From assembly GCA_937135955.1 (NCBI GenBank), contig CAKZOB010000020.1, positions 40,056 through 104,055 on the forward strand: a DNA stretch of 64,000 bases. Reading direction: 5' to 3'. The stretch is from an uncultured Anaerolineales bacterium. Its GTDB lineage: Bacteria; Chloroflexota; Anaerolineae; Aggregatilineales; Aggregatilineaceae. Both the position numbers and the translations under genes were made by a program. The notes under the pieces are model-generated. The model was not told the origin of the DNA. It ran no database searches and saw only the letters and a program-made list of their open reading frames with translations. Each line of letters opens with the position of its first letter. Positions within the stretch are counted from its first letter, which is position 1. Positions 1 through 8,670 of this stretch are shown one piece after another.

Positions 1-1145
1 GCGATCATCAACTGAACGAATTCGACAAAGAGCGGATCGGCATCGTGCGGCCCAGGGCCAGCTTCGGGGTGATACTGCACACTCAGGGCGGGCAGGGTAC
101 GATGGCGCATCCCTTCGCAGCACCCGTCGTTCAGGTTGACGTGCGTCACTTCCACCTCTGGCGGCAGGGTATTGGCGTCCACCGCGAAGTTGTGATTGTG
201 AGCGCTGATCTCCACGCGGCCAGTGGGAAGATGCTTGACCGGCTGATTACCCCCGTGATGCCCGAACTTGAGCCGATATACTCTGCCGCCGACGGCCTGA
301 CCCAGAATCTGATGGCCCAGGCAGATACCGAAGAGCGGGACACGGCCCAACAGTGCCCGCGTTGCCGCGACGGTATAGGGCAGCGCGGCGGGGTCGCCGG
401 GGCCGTTGCTCAGCAGCACGCCGTCGGGGCGCAGGGCCAACACCTCTTCCGCGGGAGTCAGGGCTGGCACTACGGTCACGCGGCAGCCAAAGGCGCTCAG
501 GCGGCGCAGGATATTGCGCTTGATGCCGAAATCGTAGGCGACGACGTGCAAACCATCCGGCGGCAGGTCGAGCGGGGGGTATGCCCGCCATTGCCGGAAC
601 TCCCAGGGGGCGGCGGTAGAGGCGCGCCATTCGTAAGGCATCTGGCACGAGACAGCCTGAACCATGTCTACCCCATCGAGACCAGACCAGGCGCGGGCCT
701 GCGCGATCAGTTCGTCGTCGGTACAGGTTGGGTCTGTGCTCAGCGCCCCTTTCAGCGTACCCGTGACGCGCAGGCGGCGCGTCAGCGCACGGGTGTCTAT
801 CCCCGCAATGCCGGGGACACCCTGCCGGGCCAGCCACTCCGACAGGGGACAGGTGGCCCGCCAGCTAGATACACGCGGGCTGAGGTCGCGCACGACAAAC
901 CCGCTCAGGAAGGCCCGCCGGGCTTCGTCGTCGTCTGGGGTGATGCCCGTATTGCCAATATGTGGGGCGGTCATGACCACAATCTGCCCCGCGTAGCTTG
1001 GATCGGTCAGGATTTCCTGATAGCCCGTCAGGCTGGTGTTGAAGACTACTTCTCCCAGGCGGGTGCCGGATGCGCCAAAGGCTGCGCCATGCCACACGCT
1101 GCCGTCCTCCAGCACCAGGCGTGCCAGTCCGGAGACGATCCCCAT
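1..1145 (-). CDS. carA: Carbamoyl-phosphate synthase small subunit (3' end cut by window edge)
   Basis: Glutaminase subunit of carbamoyl-phosphate synthase; it releases ammonia from glutamine for the large subunit in pyrimidine and arginine synthesis. The reverse strand reads [20 protein letters not shown] and continues through [15 protein letters not shown], which is the CarA N-terminal domain. The C-terminal class I glutamine amidotransferase domain has [14 protein letters not shown] (nucleophile Cys) and [17 protein letters not shown] (His/Glu of the triad). The frame is open for 381 codons to the window edge; CarA is usually 360-390 residues, so only a few C-terminal residues are missing. 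The ATG at 1145 has an AGGAG site about 8 nt upstream. carB is not visible and may lie to the left. Confidence 0.95.
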   Translation of the reverse strand, partial: MGIVSGLARLVLEDGSVWHGAAFGASGTRLGEVVFNTSLTGYQEILTDPSYAGQIVVMTAPHIGNTGITPDDDEARRAFLSGFVVRDLSPRVSSWRATCPLSEWLARQGVPGIAGIDTRALTRRLRVTGTLKGALSTDPTCTDDELIAQARAWSGLDGVDMVQAVSCQMPYEWRASTAAPWEFRQWRAYPPLDLPPDGLHVVAYDFGIKRNILRRLSAFGCRVTVVPALTPAEEVLALRPDGVLLSNGPGDPAALPYTVAATRALLGRVPLFGICLGHQILGQAVGGRVYRLKFGHHGGNQPVKHLPTGRVEISAHNHNFAVDANTLPPEVEVTHVNLNDGCCEGMRHRTLPALSVQYHPEAGPGPHDADPLFVEFVQLMI

Positions 1146-1263
1146 GCTGTGCTCTCCTATGCAACCCATCGGCTATAAGCACTATTAGGGATACCGTCAC
1201 CGGCCCCGGCAAACAAGGTGCATTTTGACCAATTCGGCCTTTTGTGTCGCGCTGCGGACGAAG

Positions 1264-1356
1264 GGGAGTGCCTGGGCGAGAGAAAGTAAGTCCCCTCGCC
1301 CACAGCGTTGGGAGAGGGGATTTAGGGGTGAGGGGAGACTTGTGGCTAATGCATAG
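1264..1356. repeat. 93-bp dispersed repeat, inverted relative to 9778-9870
   Basis: This intergenic block, rich in CCCTC/GAGGG runs, is the reverse complement of 9778-9870 with only two differences over 93 bp. Its core also resembles 46437-46515 and 51962-52030. It fills most of the 271-bp gap between carA and the SDR gene. No gene is seen in it. Confidence 0.85.
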
Positions 1357-1416
1357 CTCGCCAGAAGAGAGAGGCAGGCATGGAAGAAGATGCCGGACGA
1401 CAGCCTATCACTGTCC

Positions 1417-2133
1417 CTAGCTGCGCCCGTAGACGGGCACCACCGCCCCGTTGACCGCGCGGGCAGCGTCCGAGGCCAGGAAGAGGATCACGTCGGCGAT
1501 TGCCTCCGGCGCGACCCACTTGCTGTAGTCGGCCCCTGGCATGGCCTGGCGGTTCTGCGGTGTGTCAATCGTGCCCGGCAGCACGCAGTTGACGTTGATC
1601 CCTTCCTGGCGCAATTCGGCAGCCAGCGTCTCCACCAGGCGAATGACCGCGCTCTTGGCCGCGCTGTAGGCGCTGTGTTTCGCCGTGCCTGTCAGCCCGC
1701 CGCGCGCGGCCACATGAATGATCTTGCCGCCGCCCTGCGCCACCATGGTTGGGATCACCGCCTTGCTGATCAGAAAGGCAGTGCGCGCGTTGAGCGTGAG
1801 CATAAAGTCCCACGTCTCCAGCGGTGTTTCGTGTACCGGCGTGCCAGCGCGATAGCCGCCCACCGTGTTCGCCAGGATGTCAATGCGCCCAAAGCGTTCG
1901 AGCGCGCCAGTGACCAACGCCGAGACGGACGCCTCGTCGGTCAGGTCGGCGGCGGCGAAGTACACCCGCGCGGGCGCGAACTGTTCCGGCGGATAGGCAA
2001 GGGGCAGGCGGTCAGGCAAGCGATCTACCAGCACCAGCGACGCGCCGCTCTGGTAGAAGGCGCGAGCGACCGCGCCGCCCAGGTTGCCCCCAGCGCCGGC
2101 GACCAATGCTACCTTGCCAGTGAAGTCGAACAT
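1417..2133 (-). CDS. SDR-family NAD(P)-dependent oxidoreductase
   Basis: Classical short-chain dehydrogenase/reductase of 238 aa. The Rossmann glycine motif GAGGNLGGA lies near residue 13, the catalytic Ser region is IIHVAARGG, and the catalytic YSAAK lies near residue 155. The C-terminus NGAVVPVYGRS is typical of the FabG-like group. The start ATG follows GGGAGGAAG. The substrate cannot be read from the sequence; family members reduce keto groups or oxidise sugars and alcohols. It stands alone on this strand between carA and a repeat-filled gap, so the context does not help. It could equally be a 3-oxoacyl-ACP reductase-like or a sugar dehydrogenase. Confidence 0.88.
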   Translation of the reverse strand: MFDFTGKVALVAGAGGNLGGAVARAFYQSGASLVLVDRLPDRLPLAYPPEQFAPARVYFAAADLTDEASVSALVTGALERFGRIDILANTVGGYRAGTPVHETPLETWDFMLTLNARTAFLISKAVIPTMVAQGGGKIIHVAARGGLTGTAKHSAYSAAKSAVIRLVETLAAELRQEGINVNCVLPGTIDTPQNRQAMPGADYSKWVAPEAIADVILFLASDAARAVNGAVVPVYGRS

Positions 2134-2270
2134 GAGCTTCCTCCCTCAAAAGCGACTTCAACGATCAGGTTTTGCCACAAACCGGGGGCGATGACAAACA
2201 GCCCCGCGCGGAGATACCCGAAATGCACCCCCCTTGAGAGGTGCGCGCAAACTGTGACAGGCCGTTTGCT

Positions 2271-2570
2271 GCGTTGTGGTTTACCTCACCCCCAGCCTCG
2301 CTTCGCTCGGCTTGCCCCCTCTCCGACGCGGAGAGGGGGCGCGAGGCGCGCCAGCGCCGAGCAGGGGTGAGGTCAACGCCTCCGCACCGAGCAAATCGCT
2401 GAGACCCTTTGCTCGCACTCAGTTTGAGGGGTGCGTTTCACAACAGTTCACCTCAGAGCACGGCTGCAGAAATCCGCCTCAGTTCGCTTGCACTCGTGAA
2501 CTGGCAACCTGTCCGTAAATTCCTGGCGCGCAGCAAGCAGTGCCCCCACAGAACCGAATTTACGGATAGA
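2271..2570. repeat. Dispersed intergenic repeat (long copy)
   Basis: Two blocks (2271-2400 and 2516-2570) match 50869-51045 closely. The copy at 50.9 kb lacks the 115 bp between them. The second block is bounded by inverted ends TCCGTAAATTC (2512-2522) and GAATTTACGGA (2556-2566), which could fold into an 11-bp stem. A further stretch, 2578-2629, matches 46511-46562. The whole gap from 2134 to 2757 holds these repeats and no convincing gene. Confidence 0.8.
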
Positions 2571-2757
2571 AGATACTTAGGGGTGAGGGGCAGCAGACGG
2601 CTGCAAATTGCCTGTCAGATTTTGCACGCCCCTGGTGCCAGCGCACGGTTGTAGTTCCGGCGGGCGCTCAGTATCATTAAGGGCATTGCGCCCCACACCA
2701 GAGGGCGCAGCGAATGCCTCTGCTCGCTCCTCCGGCGGGCTTGCCTGGAAGTGATCC

Positions 2758-3681
2758 ATGACCGTAGTCTACGCAACTCCTGTAACCGCCCGACCCAATC
2801 CCCAGAAAAAGAACATCCTGATCCGCAGACTGGCGCGCGCGCCCTGGTGGTTGTTGTTGATGGCGCTGATGGTCATCGTGTTCGCGCTGAGCGTGAACGA
2901 CCGCCATCCCTACCCGATCATCTGGCGGGCCGTCCGCCAGGGCATCTGGACGACCATCTGGGTGTCGGTAGTCGCCTACAGCATCGCCGTGGTTTTGGGC
3001 CTGCTGGTAGCACTGCTGCGCCGTTCCAACAACGTGATCATCTATCAGCTCAGCACCTTCTACGTCGAAGGGGTACGCGGCATTCCCACGCTGGTGCTGG
3101 TCTACTATATGGCGTTGGCCGCCATCCCCCAACTGATCACGCTGGGCAACGAGTTTGGCGAGTGGCTGTCGTACCTCAAGATCACTATCACTCTCAGCGA
3201 CAGCGCTGTCTATCACCTGACCTTCCAGAGCATCGGCACCAGCCTGGCGGAGTTCAACACGCGCCAGTTTCCCAACGCCTACCGGGCCATCATCGGCCTG
3301 GCGATTTCCTACAGCGCCTTCCTTTCAGAAATCTTTCGCGCCGGCATTGACAGCATCGGCAAAGGGCAGCGCGAGGCCGCCGAGAGCCTGGGCATGACGC
3401 GCTGGCAGATCATGCGCCTGGTGGTGTTGCCCCAGGCCATCCGCGTGGTGATCCCGCCGCTGGCCAATGACTTCATCGCCATGCTCAAGGAAAGCTCGCT
3501 AGTCTCTATCCTGGGTGTCGAGGACATCACCCGCCAGGGGCAAACCTACGCGGCCAGCACCTTCACCTTTTTCCAGGCATACAATGTGGTCGCTCTGACC
3601 TACCTGGTGTTGACGCTCTCTCTGTCCATGGCTGTCAAGCTGCTGGAGATGTACCTGCACCGCGGACGCGAGCACGTCTAG
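2758..3681 (+). CDS. Amino-acid ABC transporter permease (HisM/GlnP type)
   Basis: Inner-membrane permease of the polar amino-acid importer family, 307 aa. After a short basic N-terminus come several hydrophobic segments. The family signature is clear: TFYVEGVRGIPTLVLVYYMAL, then AYRAIIGLAISYSAFLSEIFRAGI, then the EAA loop EAAESLGMTRWQIMRLVVLPQAIRVVIPP near residues 225-250. GGAAG lies 7 nt before the ATG. No binding protein or ATPase is adjacent; upstream is a repeat-filled gap and downstream a sugar kinase. It is therefore an orphan permease and must share partners encoded elsewhere, or be the remnant of a larger operon. Confidence 0.9.
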   Translation: MTVVYATPVTARPNPQKKNILIRRLARAPWWLLLMALMVIVFALSVNDRHPYPIIWRAVRQGIWTTIWVSVVAYSIAVVLGLLVALLRRSNNVIIYQLSTFYVEGVRGIPTLVLVYYMALAAIPQLITLGNEFGEWLSYLKITITLSDSAVYHLTFQSIGTSLAEFNTRQFPNAYRAIIGLAISYSAFLSEIFRAGIDSIGKGQREAAESLGMTRWQIMRLVVLPQAIRVVIPPLANDFIAMLKESSLVSILGVEDITRQGQTYAASTFTFFQAYNVVALTYLVLTLSLSMAVKLLEMYLHRGREHV

Positions 3682-3714
3682 CGGAATGCGCACAGCGATC
3701 AACGCGGAGACTCC

Positions 3715-5262
3715 ATGCCCGACGATGTCATCCTGGCTATAGACAATGGTACGCAGAGCGTGCGCGCCCTGCTCTTCGACCTGCAGGGGCGGCTGCTGGC
3801 CAAGTCGCGCGTGATGATCGAGCCGTATGTGTCGCCGCGCCCTGGCTGGGCCGAGCAGCGCCCTGAATACTTCTGGGAAAAGCTGTGTGAGGCGTGTCGT
3901 CAACTCTGGACGCTGACTGACATCCCCAAAGAGGCGGTGCGCGGTGTGGCGCTGACCACACAGCGCGGCACGGTGATCAACCTGGACAGCGCGGGGCAAC
4001 CCCTGCGCCCGGCTATCGTCTGGCCGGATCAGCGGCGGGCGGTCGGCGTGCGGCCCGTCGGTGGACTGTGGGGGCTGGCCTTTCGCGTGGCGCGGCTGCG
4101 CGACACGGTCGCCTATCTACAGGCCGAAGCCGAAGCCAACTGGATCGCCAGCGAACAACCTGATCTGTGGGCGCGCACGCACAAGTACGTGTTGCTCTCC
4201 GGCTACCTGACTTATCGCCTGACCGGTCGGCTGGTGGATTCGGTGGGCTGCCAGGTGGGTTACCTGCCCTTCGACTACAAGCGTCAGACCTGGGCGCGCG
4301 CCTGGGACTGGAAATGGGGGGCGCTGGCTGTGCGCCCCGAACAGTTGCCGGAGCTGGTGCCGCCGGCCACGCCCCTGGGCAACGTCAGTTCGCGCGCCGC
4401 TCAGGAGACAGGTCTCCCCGCCGGTCTGCCGGTGATCGCTGCCGCTGCCGACAAAGCCTGCGAGGTGATCGGCTCTGGCTGCCTGGAACCGCACATCGGC
4501 TGCCTGAGCTACGGCACGACGGCGACGATCAACACTACACACCGCCGCTATATCGAGGTCATCCCGCTCATCCCACCCTACCCGTCTGCCGTGCCGGGTG
4601 CCTATAGCCTGGAAATACAGATTTACCGCGGCTTCTGGATGGTGAGTTGGTTCAAGCAGGAGTTCGGTCACCGCGAAATCGCCCTGGCTGAACAAAACGG
4701 CGTTGAGCCGGAAACATTGCTCGACGAGTTGCTGACCCAGGCCCCGCCCGGCTCGCAGGGGCTGGTCTTGCAGCCCTATTGGTCACCAGGGGTGCGCGTG
4801 CCGGGGCCGGAAGCGCGTGGCGCGGTGATCGGTTTCAGCGATGTGCACACGCGCGCTCATCTCTACCGCGCCATCCTGGAAGGGCTGGCCTATGCCCTGC
4901 GCGAGGGTAAAGAGCGCACCGAGAAGCGCAGCGGCGTGCCCATCACCGAACTGCGCGTTTCCGGCGGCGGGTCCCAGAGCGACGCGGCTATGCAGCTCAC
5001 CGCCGATGTCTTCGGCTTGCCCGCTGCCCGCCCGCACACCTACGAAACTTCGGGGCTGGGCGCGGCCATTGACGCGGCAGTGGGGTTGGGCCTGCATCCG
5101 GACTTCACTACGGCTATTCGCACCATGACGCGCATTGAGCGCGTCTTCGAGCCGAATCCGGCCACCCATGCCATCTACGACGCGCTGTACAATCAGGTCT
5201 ACCGGCGGTTGTATGGGCGGCTGCGCCCGCTCTACGAGACGCTGCACCGTCTGTCGCCGTGA
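3715..5262 (+). CDS. FGGY-family carbohydrate kinase
   Basis: ATP-dependent sugar or polyol kinase of 515 aa with the actin-like fold. The N-terminal phosphate loop reads [17 protein letters not shown] (residues 6-22). The C-terminal FGGY motif [17 protein letters not shown] lies near residues 415-431. [10 protein letters not shown] segment sits in the second nucleotide-binding loop. Xylulokinase and glycerol kinase belong to the same family; the substrate cannot be fixed from sequence. It is followed by an inserted toxin-antitoxin module and then an aldo/keto reductase, an SDR and a PfkB kinase, so a sugar/polyol catabolic role is likely. Its last 15 codons and stop are duplicated at 6875-6923. 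Confidence 0.88.
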   Translation: MPDDVILAIDNGTQSVRALLFDLQGRLLAKSRVMIEPYVSPRPGWAEQRPEYFWEKLCEACRQLWTLTDIPKEAVRGVALTTQRGTVINLDSAGQPLRPAIVWPDQRRAVGVRPVGGLWGLAFRVARLRDTVAYLQAEAEANWIASEQPDLWARTHKYVLLSGYLTYRLTGRLVDSVGCQVGYLPFDYKRQTWARAWDWKWGALAVRPEQLPELVPPATPLGNVSSRAAQETGLPAGLPVIAAAADKACEVIGSGCLEPHIGCLSYGTTATINTTHRRYIEVIPLIPPYPSAVPGAYSLEIQIYRGFWMVSWFKQEFGHREIALAEQNGVEPETLLDELLTQAPPGSQGLVLQPYWSPGVRVPGPEARGAVIGFSDVHTRAHLYRAILEGLAYALREGKERTEKRSGVPITELRVSGGGSQSDAAMQLTADVFGLPAARPHTYETSGLGAAIDAAVGLGLHPDFTTAIRTMTRIERVFEPNPATHAIYDALYNQVYRRLYGRLRPLYETLHRLSP

Positions 5263-5264
5263 GG
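5216..5264 (+). repeat. Direct repeat, left copy (3' end of FGGY kinase)
   Basis: These 49 bp encode the kinase C-terminus ([14 protein letters not shown] plus stop). They recur at 6875-6923 with a single difference (G at 5241, A at 6900). The two copies bracket the XRE-ImmA/PIN module. Confidence 0.95.
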
Positions 5265-5282
5265 GTGTGAAGCGCTTTTGGG

Positions 5283-5311
5283 TTTACAAAATTGCAATTC
5301 TGATGCAAAAT
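5283..5311 (+). promoter_or_regulatory. Candidate promoter and operator of the toxin-antitoxin module
   Basis: An AT-rich stretch directly after the left direct repeat holds TTTACA (5283-5288), a 17-nt spacer and CAAAAT (5306-5311). Inside it lies an inverted repeat TTGCA-N7-TGCAA (5292-5308). A site of this kind would let the XRE protein repress its own operon, as is usual for such antitoxins. The promoter match is weak; the palindrome is plain. Confidence 0.45.
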
Positions 5312-5351
5312 ATAAACACAAGCCGTGTTGCTATACAGAAGAAAGTGCCCC

Positions 5352-6401
5352 ATGCTCCCGATCGGAGAACGGCTCAGGCTGGCGCGCCTCAAAGCGGGCA
5401 TGAGTCAGCTCGAACTGGCTGAGCGCGTCGGCGTATCGGCCATGTCCATCTCGAAATATGAGAACAACCTGATGGTGCCCAGCGCCACGACGCTGTCCAG
5501 GCTGGCGCAGGTGTTGGAGGTACGCCTCGAATTCCTGTTGCGCCAGGCTCCTGCTGTGCAGATTGCCCCCCTTTACCGGCGTCACAGGCGCATGAGCGCA
5601 AAGACCGAGCAATTAGTCAAAGCGCAGGTTCAAGACCGGTTGGAACGCTATCTGCTGGTCGAATCGTTCTTCCCAGACGAGCGGGCGAGGACGTGGCTGC
5701 CTGAGGGGTTTCCGTACCCTGTCAGGTCGCTTGACGATGCCGAGCGGGCCGCTGCGGCTCTGCGCGAAGCCTGGCAACTGGGTACTGATCCCATTGTCAA
5801 TCTGACCGAGTTGCTTGAAGACAAGGGGATCAGGATCGGCCTGATAGAAGGCGCTGCGAATTTCGACGCCTGCACGTTCCTGTACGATGAACACACGCCG
5901 GTCATTGCTGTCAACCGCAATCGGCCAGCCGACCGCCAGCGCTTCGATCTGGCACATGAGGTGGGACATCTGATGATGCAGGTAGCCGACTATCTCGATG
6001 AAGAGAAGGCCGCTCACCGTTTCGCTGCGGCTCTGCTGGTTCCCGCCGCAGTAGCTGTCATGGAACTTGGTCAGCGCCGTAGCTACCTGGACCTGTTCGA
6101 ATTGCTGAAGCTTAAAGAGAAATACGGCATGAGCATCGCCGCCTGGATATACCGGGCACAAGACCTGGGCATCCTCCCTGGCGGCTCTGCCCGCCGGTTG
6201 TGGCAACAACTGAGCGCGCGGGGCTGGCGGAAAGAAGAACCGGGGATGCTCCCGCCAGAAACCCCTGGCCGGATGTACCGTCTGGTGCGGCGTCTGGTTG
6301 CCGAGGGGATTATCTCTGAAGCACGGGCAGCAGAGTTGATGGGCGAGCGTATCGCTCTGTTCTCACCCCAGCGCGAGGAAGCCCGTGCGGTGTATCGTTG
6401 A
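5352..6401 (+). CDS. XRE-family regulator with ImmA/IrrE metallopeptidase domain (antitoxin-like)
   Basis: A 349-aa protein. Residues 3-60 form an XRE helix-turn-helix (IGERLRLARLKAGMSQLELAERVG onward). The middle and C-terminal parts form the ImmA/IrrE (COG2856) domain with zinc-protease motif HEVGH at residues 202-206 in FDLAHEVGHLMM. I prefer ATG 5352 because HTH homology begins there and a GAAGAAAG purine stretch precedes it; a GTG at 5325 in the same frame would add nine residues. The stop overlaps the PIN gene start by 17 bp, so the two are translationally coupled. XRE-COG2856 proteins next to PIN RNases are a known toxin-antitoxin arrangement. The pair is flanked by 49-bp direct repeats. 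Confidence 0.85.
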   Translation: MLPIGERLRLARLKAGMSQLELAERVGVSAMSISKYENNLMVPSATTLSRLAQVLEVRLEFLLRQAPAVQIAPLYRRHRRMSAKTEQLVKAQVQDRLERYLLVESFFPDERARTWLPEGFPYPVRSLDDAERAAAALREAWQLGTDPIVNLTELLEDKGIRIGLIEGAANFDACTFLYDEHTPVIAVNRNRPADRQRFDLAHEVGHLMMQVADYLDEEKAAHRFAAALLVPAAVAVMELGQRRSYLDLFELLKLKEKYGMSIAAWIYRAQDLGILPGGSARRLWQQLSARGWRKEEPGMLPPETPGRMYRLVRRLVAEGIISEARAAELMGERIALFSPQREEARAVYR

Positions 6402-6831
6402 TACCAATATCCTTATTGACCTCAACCGGGGCAACCTGCTGGAATGGCTCTTTGCCCTGCCCTTCCAGTTCGCTGCACCCGATGGTGTCCTGGACGAGCT
6501 GCGGGAACCAGATCGAGAACGCCTGCGGCGAATGGGCTTGCAGCGCATAGCTTTGTCTACGGAACAGCTTTTTCAAGCGGCTTCGCTCAGCGCAGAGCAC
6601 CGGCATCTCTCATTAGGTGATTGCACAGCGCTGATCGCCACGCGCACGACCCAAAGTGTGCTACTGACAGGTGATGCAGGGTTGCGTAGATTGGCCTACC
6701 AACAGGGTATCACGGTGCACGGCGTACTGTGGGTACTTGACGAACTGGAAGCCGCTGGGTTGCTGAGCTACGCCGCCCTGGCGGCCAGCCTGCGCCAGAT
6801 GCTGGCTGCAGGCGCTCGCCTCCCCGTGTGA
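6385..6831 (+). CDS. PIN-domain ribonuclease (toxin-like)
   Basis: A 148-aa PIN-fold protein. Acidic residues at the expected places are D6 (IVDTNILIDL), E38 (GVLDELRE), D79 (LSLGDCTALIAT) and D97 (LLTGDAGLRRLA), which would bind the metal ions for RNA cleavage. It starts with GTG inside the end of the XRE-ImmA gene, a coupling typical of toxin-antitoxin pairs. The family cuts tRNA or mRNA; the target here is unknown. It is followed by 43 bp and then the right copy of the kinase 3'-end repeat. Confidence 0.85.
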   Translation: MRCIVDTNILIDLNRGNLLEWLFALPFQFAAPDGVLDELREPDRERLRRMGLQRIALSTEQLFQAASLSAEHRHLSLGDCTALIATRTTQSVLLTGDAGLRRLAYQQGITVHGVLWVLDELEAAGLLSYAALAASLRQMLAAGARLPV

Positions 6832-6874
6832 TATCCGCCTGAAGCGCTGGGAACACCCCTGAACAGTCACCCCT

Positions 6875-6923
6875 GGCGGCTGCGCCCGCTCTACGAGACA
6901 CTGCACCGTCTGTCGCCGTGAGG
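6875..6923 (+). repeat. Direct repeat, right copy (orphan duplicate of kinase 3' end)
   Basis: 48 of 49 bases match 5216-5264, including the kinase stop codon, but no kinase reading frame leads into it. It marks the right boundary of the toxin-antitoxin insert; the aldo/keto reductase leader follows directly. Confidence 0.95.
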
Positions 6924-7007
6924 CAAGTTGGGCAGTGTGCCCGACCTTGCGCTAAAACTGTCAACTGTGCGTATCCTTCATTTCTGGTACAAGGGGGCAA
7001 AAAAGAC

Positions 7008-7961
7008 ATGCAATATCGTCGTTTGGGTAAGTCTGGCCTGAAAGTCAGCGCCTTAAGCCTGGGGGGATGGACGACCTTCGGCGACACCCTGACCGATCCG
7101 CGGCTGGCACGCGACATCATCGTCAAGGCTTACGATAGCGGGATCAACTTCTTCGACATTGCCGATGTCTACGCCAAAGGCGAAGCCGAACGGCTGATGG
7201 GGTCGATCCTCAAGCTGTTTCCGCGCCATACGCTGGTCATCTCCAGCAAGGCGTACTGGCCGATGAGCGACGACGTGAACGACCGCGGCCTGTCGCGCAA
7301 GCACATCATGGAGAGCGTGGAGAAATCGTTGCAGCGCATCGGCACCGACTATCTCGATCTCTACTTCTGCCACCGCTGGGATGACGAGACTCCCCTGGAA
7401 GAGACCGTCCGCGCCATGAACGATCTGGTGCACCAGGGCAAGATTCTCTATTGGGGCACCAGCGAGTGGACGGGCGCGCAAATCCGGCAGGCGCTCGATC
7501 TGTGCGAGCGACACAACCTCTACAAGCCGCAGGTCGAACAGCCCCAATATAGCCTGATCGTCCGCCGCAAGGTCGAAGAGGATGTGTTGCCCGTCGCCGA
7601 AGGGGCGGGCATGGGCCTGGTGGTCTGGAGTCCGCTGGCCAGCGGGCTGCTCACTGGCAAATACGACGACGCCGTGCCCAGCGATAGCCGTCTGGCGCGC
7701 TTCGACTGGCTGCGCGACAACTGGTACAAGCAAGACCTGATCGCCGCGACCCGCCAACTGAAGCCCATCGCCGAGGGCCTGGGGTTAACGCGCGCGCAAC
7801 TGGCCATCGCCTGGGTATTGCGCCAGCCAGGGGTCAGCAGCGCGATCACGGGGGCAACCAAAGTGGCGCAGCTTGAAGAGACGCTCAAGGCGGTTGACGT
7901 GACGCTGGACGCCGAGACGCTCGCCCGTATAGACGAGATTTTCGCGCCCGTCGTCCAGTAA
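7008..7961 (+). CDS. Aldo/keto reductase (Kv-beta/YghZ-like)
   Basis: NADPH-dependent reductase of 317 aa with a TIM barrel. The start MQYRRLGKSGLKVSALSLGGW is typical of the family. The catalytic tetrad is visible: Asp and Tyr in NFFDIADVYAKGEAE, Lys in VISSKAYWPMSDD and His in LYFCHRWDDETPLEE. The cofactor region ending with GVSSAITGATKVAQLEE is also present. ATG 7008 is preferred: AAGGGGGC lies just upstream and homology begins there. It probably interconverts a sugar or short aldehyde with its alcohol. The adjoining SDR and PfkB genes suggest one catabolic block with the FGGY kinase upstream of the insert. Confidence 0.9.
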   Translation: MQYRRLGKSGLKVSALSLGGWTTFGDTLTDPRLARDIIVKAYDSGINFFDIADVYAKGEAERLMGSILKLFPRHTLVISSKAYWPMSDDVNDRGLSRKHIMESVEKSLQRIGTDYLDLYFCHRWDDETPLEETVRAMNDLVHQGKILYWGTSEWTGAQIRQALDLCERHNLYKPQVEQPQYSLIVRRKVEEDVLPVAEGAGMGLVVWSPLASGLLTGKYDDAVPSDSRLARFDWLRDNWYKQDLIAATRQLKPIAEGLGLTRAQLAIAWVLRQPGVSSAITGATKVAQLEETLKAVDVTLDAETLARIDEIFAPVVQ

Positions 7962-8025
7962 CGTTCGGTAGAACCATGTCAGGCAGGGCCTGGGTGTTGG
8001 TGGACAGGCCAAAGGGAGGGATTCG

Positions 8026-8658
8026 ATGCCAGAGGCTTTGATCTGGGGAGCTTCGGGTGGAATCGGGGCGGCGCTGGTGAACACTCTGCACACGGCGGGA
8101 TGGCGCGTGCTGGCCGTGGCCCGCGATATAGCACGTGTCCCCGCGCAGGTAGATTTTGTCTGCTCCTTCGACGCAGCCAACCCCGCCAGTTTCCGGGAGG
8201 CAAGCACTTTGCTCGCCTACGAAACCGAGGGCGTGGAGCTGGTGGTCTATGCGGCTGGCGACCTGCGGGCGGAGATGCTCAAGAAGATGGATTTCTCCGA
8301 CTGGGATGCTGTACTGGCCAGCAACCTGACCGGCGCATTCCTGGCGGCCAGTCACAGCCTGTATCTGCTCAAAGACGACGGGCTGATGGCCTTCCTGGGC
8401 GCATACGTGGATCATGTGACCCTGCCCAAGATGGGCGCGTATGCCGCCGCCAAGGCCGGCCTGGAAGCGCTGGTGGCCGTGCTGCGCAAAGAAAATCGTC
8501 GCCAGCGTTTCGCCCTGGTGCGCCCCGGCGCAGTGAACACGCCTTTCTGGCAGAAAGCGCCCTTCAAACTCCCTGCCGATGCCAAAGCACCACAGGCCAT
8601 CGCCGCTGCACTTCTGGCGCACTATCACAGCGGGCAGAACAGCGACCTGAACCTGTGA
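8026..8658 (+). CDS. Short SDR-family oxidoreductase
   Basis: A 210-aa Rossmann protein. ALIWGASGGIGAAL at the N-terminus is the nucleotide-binding glycine loop, and YAAAKAGLEALV near residue 139 holds the catalytic Tyr and Lys. The protein is short and lacks the longer C-terminal substrate lobe of many SDRs. It lies 64 bp behind the aldo/keto reductase on the same strand and converges with the PfkB gene. The substrate is unknown. Confidence 0.82.
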   Translation: MPEALIWGASGGIGAALVNTLHTAGWRVLAVARDIARVPAQVDFVCSFDAANPASFREASTLLAYETEGVELVVYAAGDLRAEMLKKMDFSDWDAVLASNLTGAFLAASHSLYLLKDDGLMAFLGAYVDHVTLPKMGAYAAAKAGLEALVAVLRKENRRQRFALVRPGAVNTPFWQKAPFKLPADAKAPQAIAAALLAHYHSGQNSDLNL

Positions 8659-8670
8659 CAGGGCGCACGC

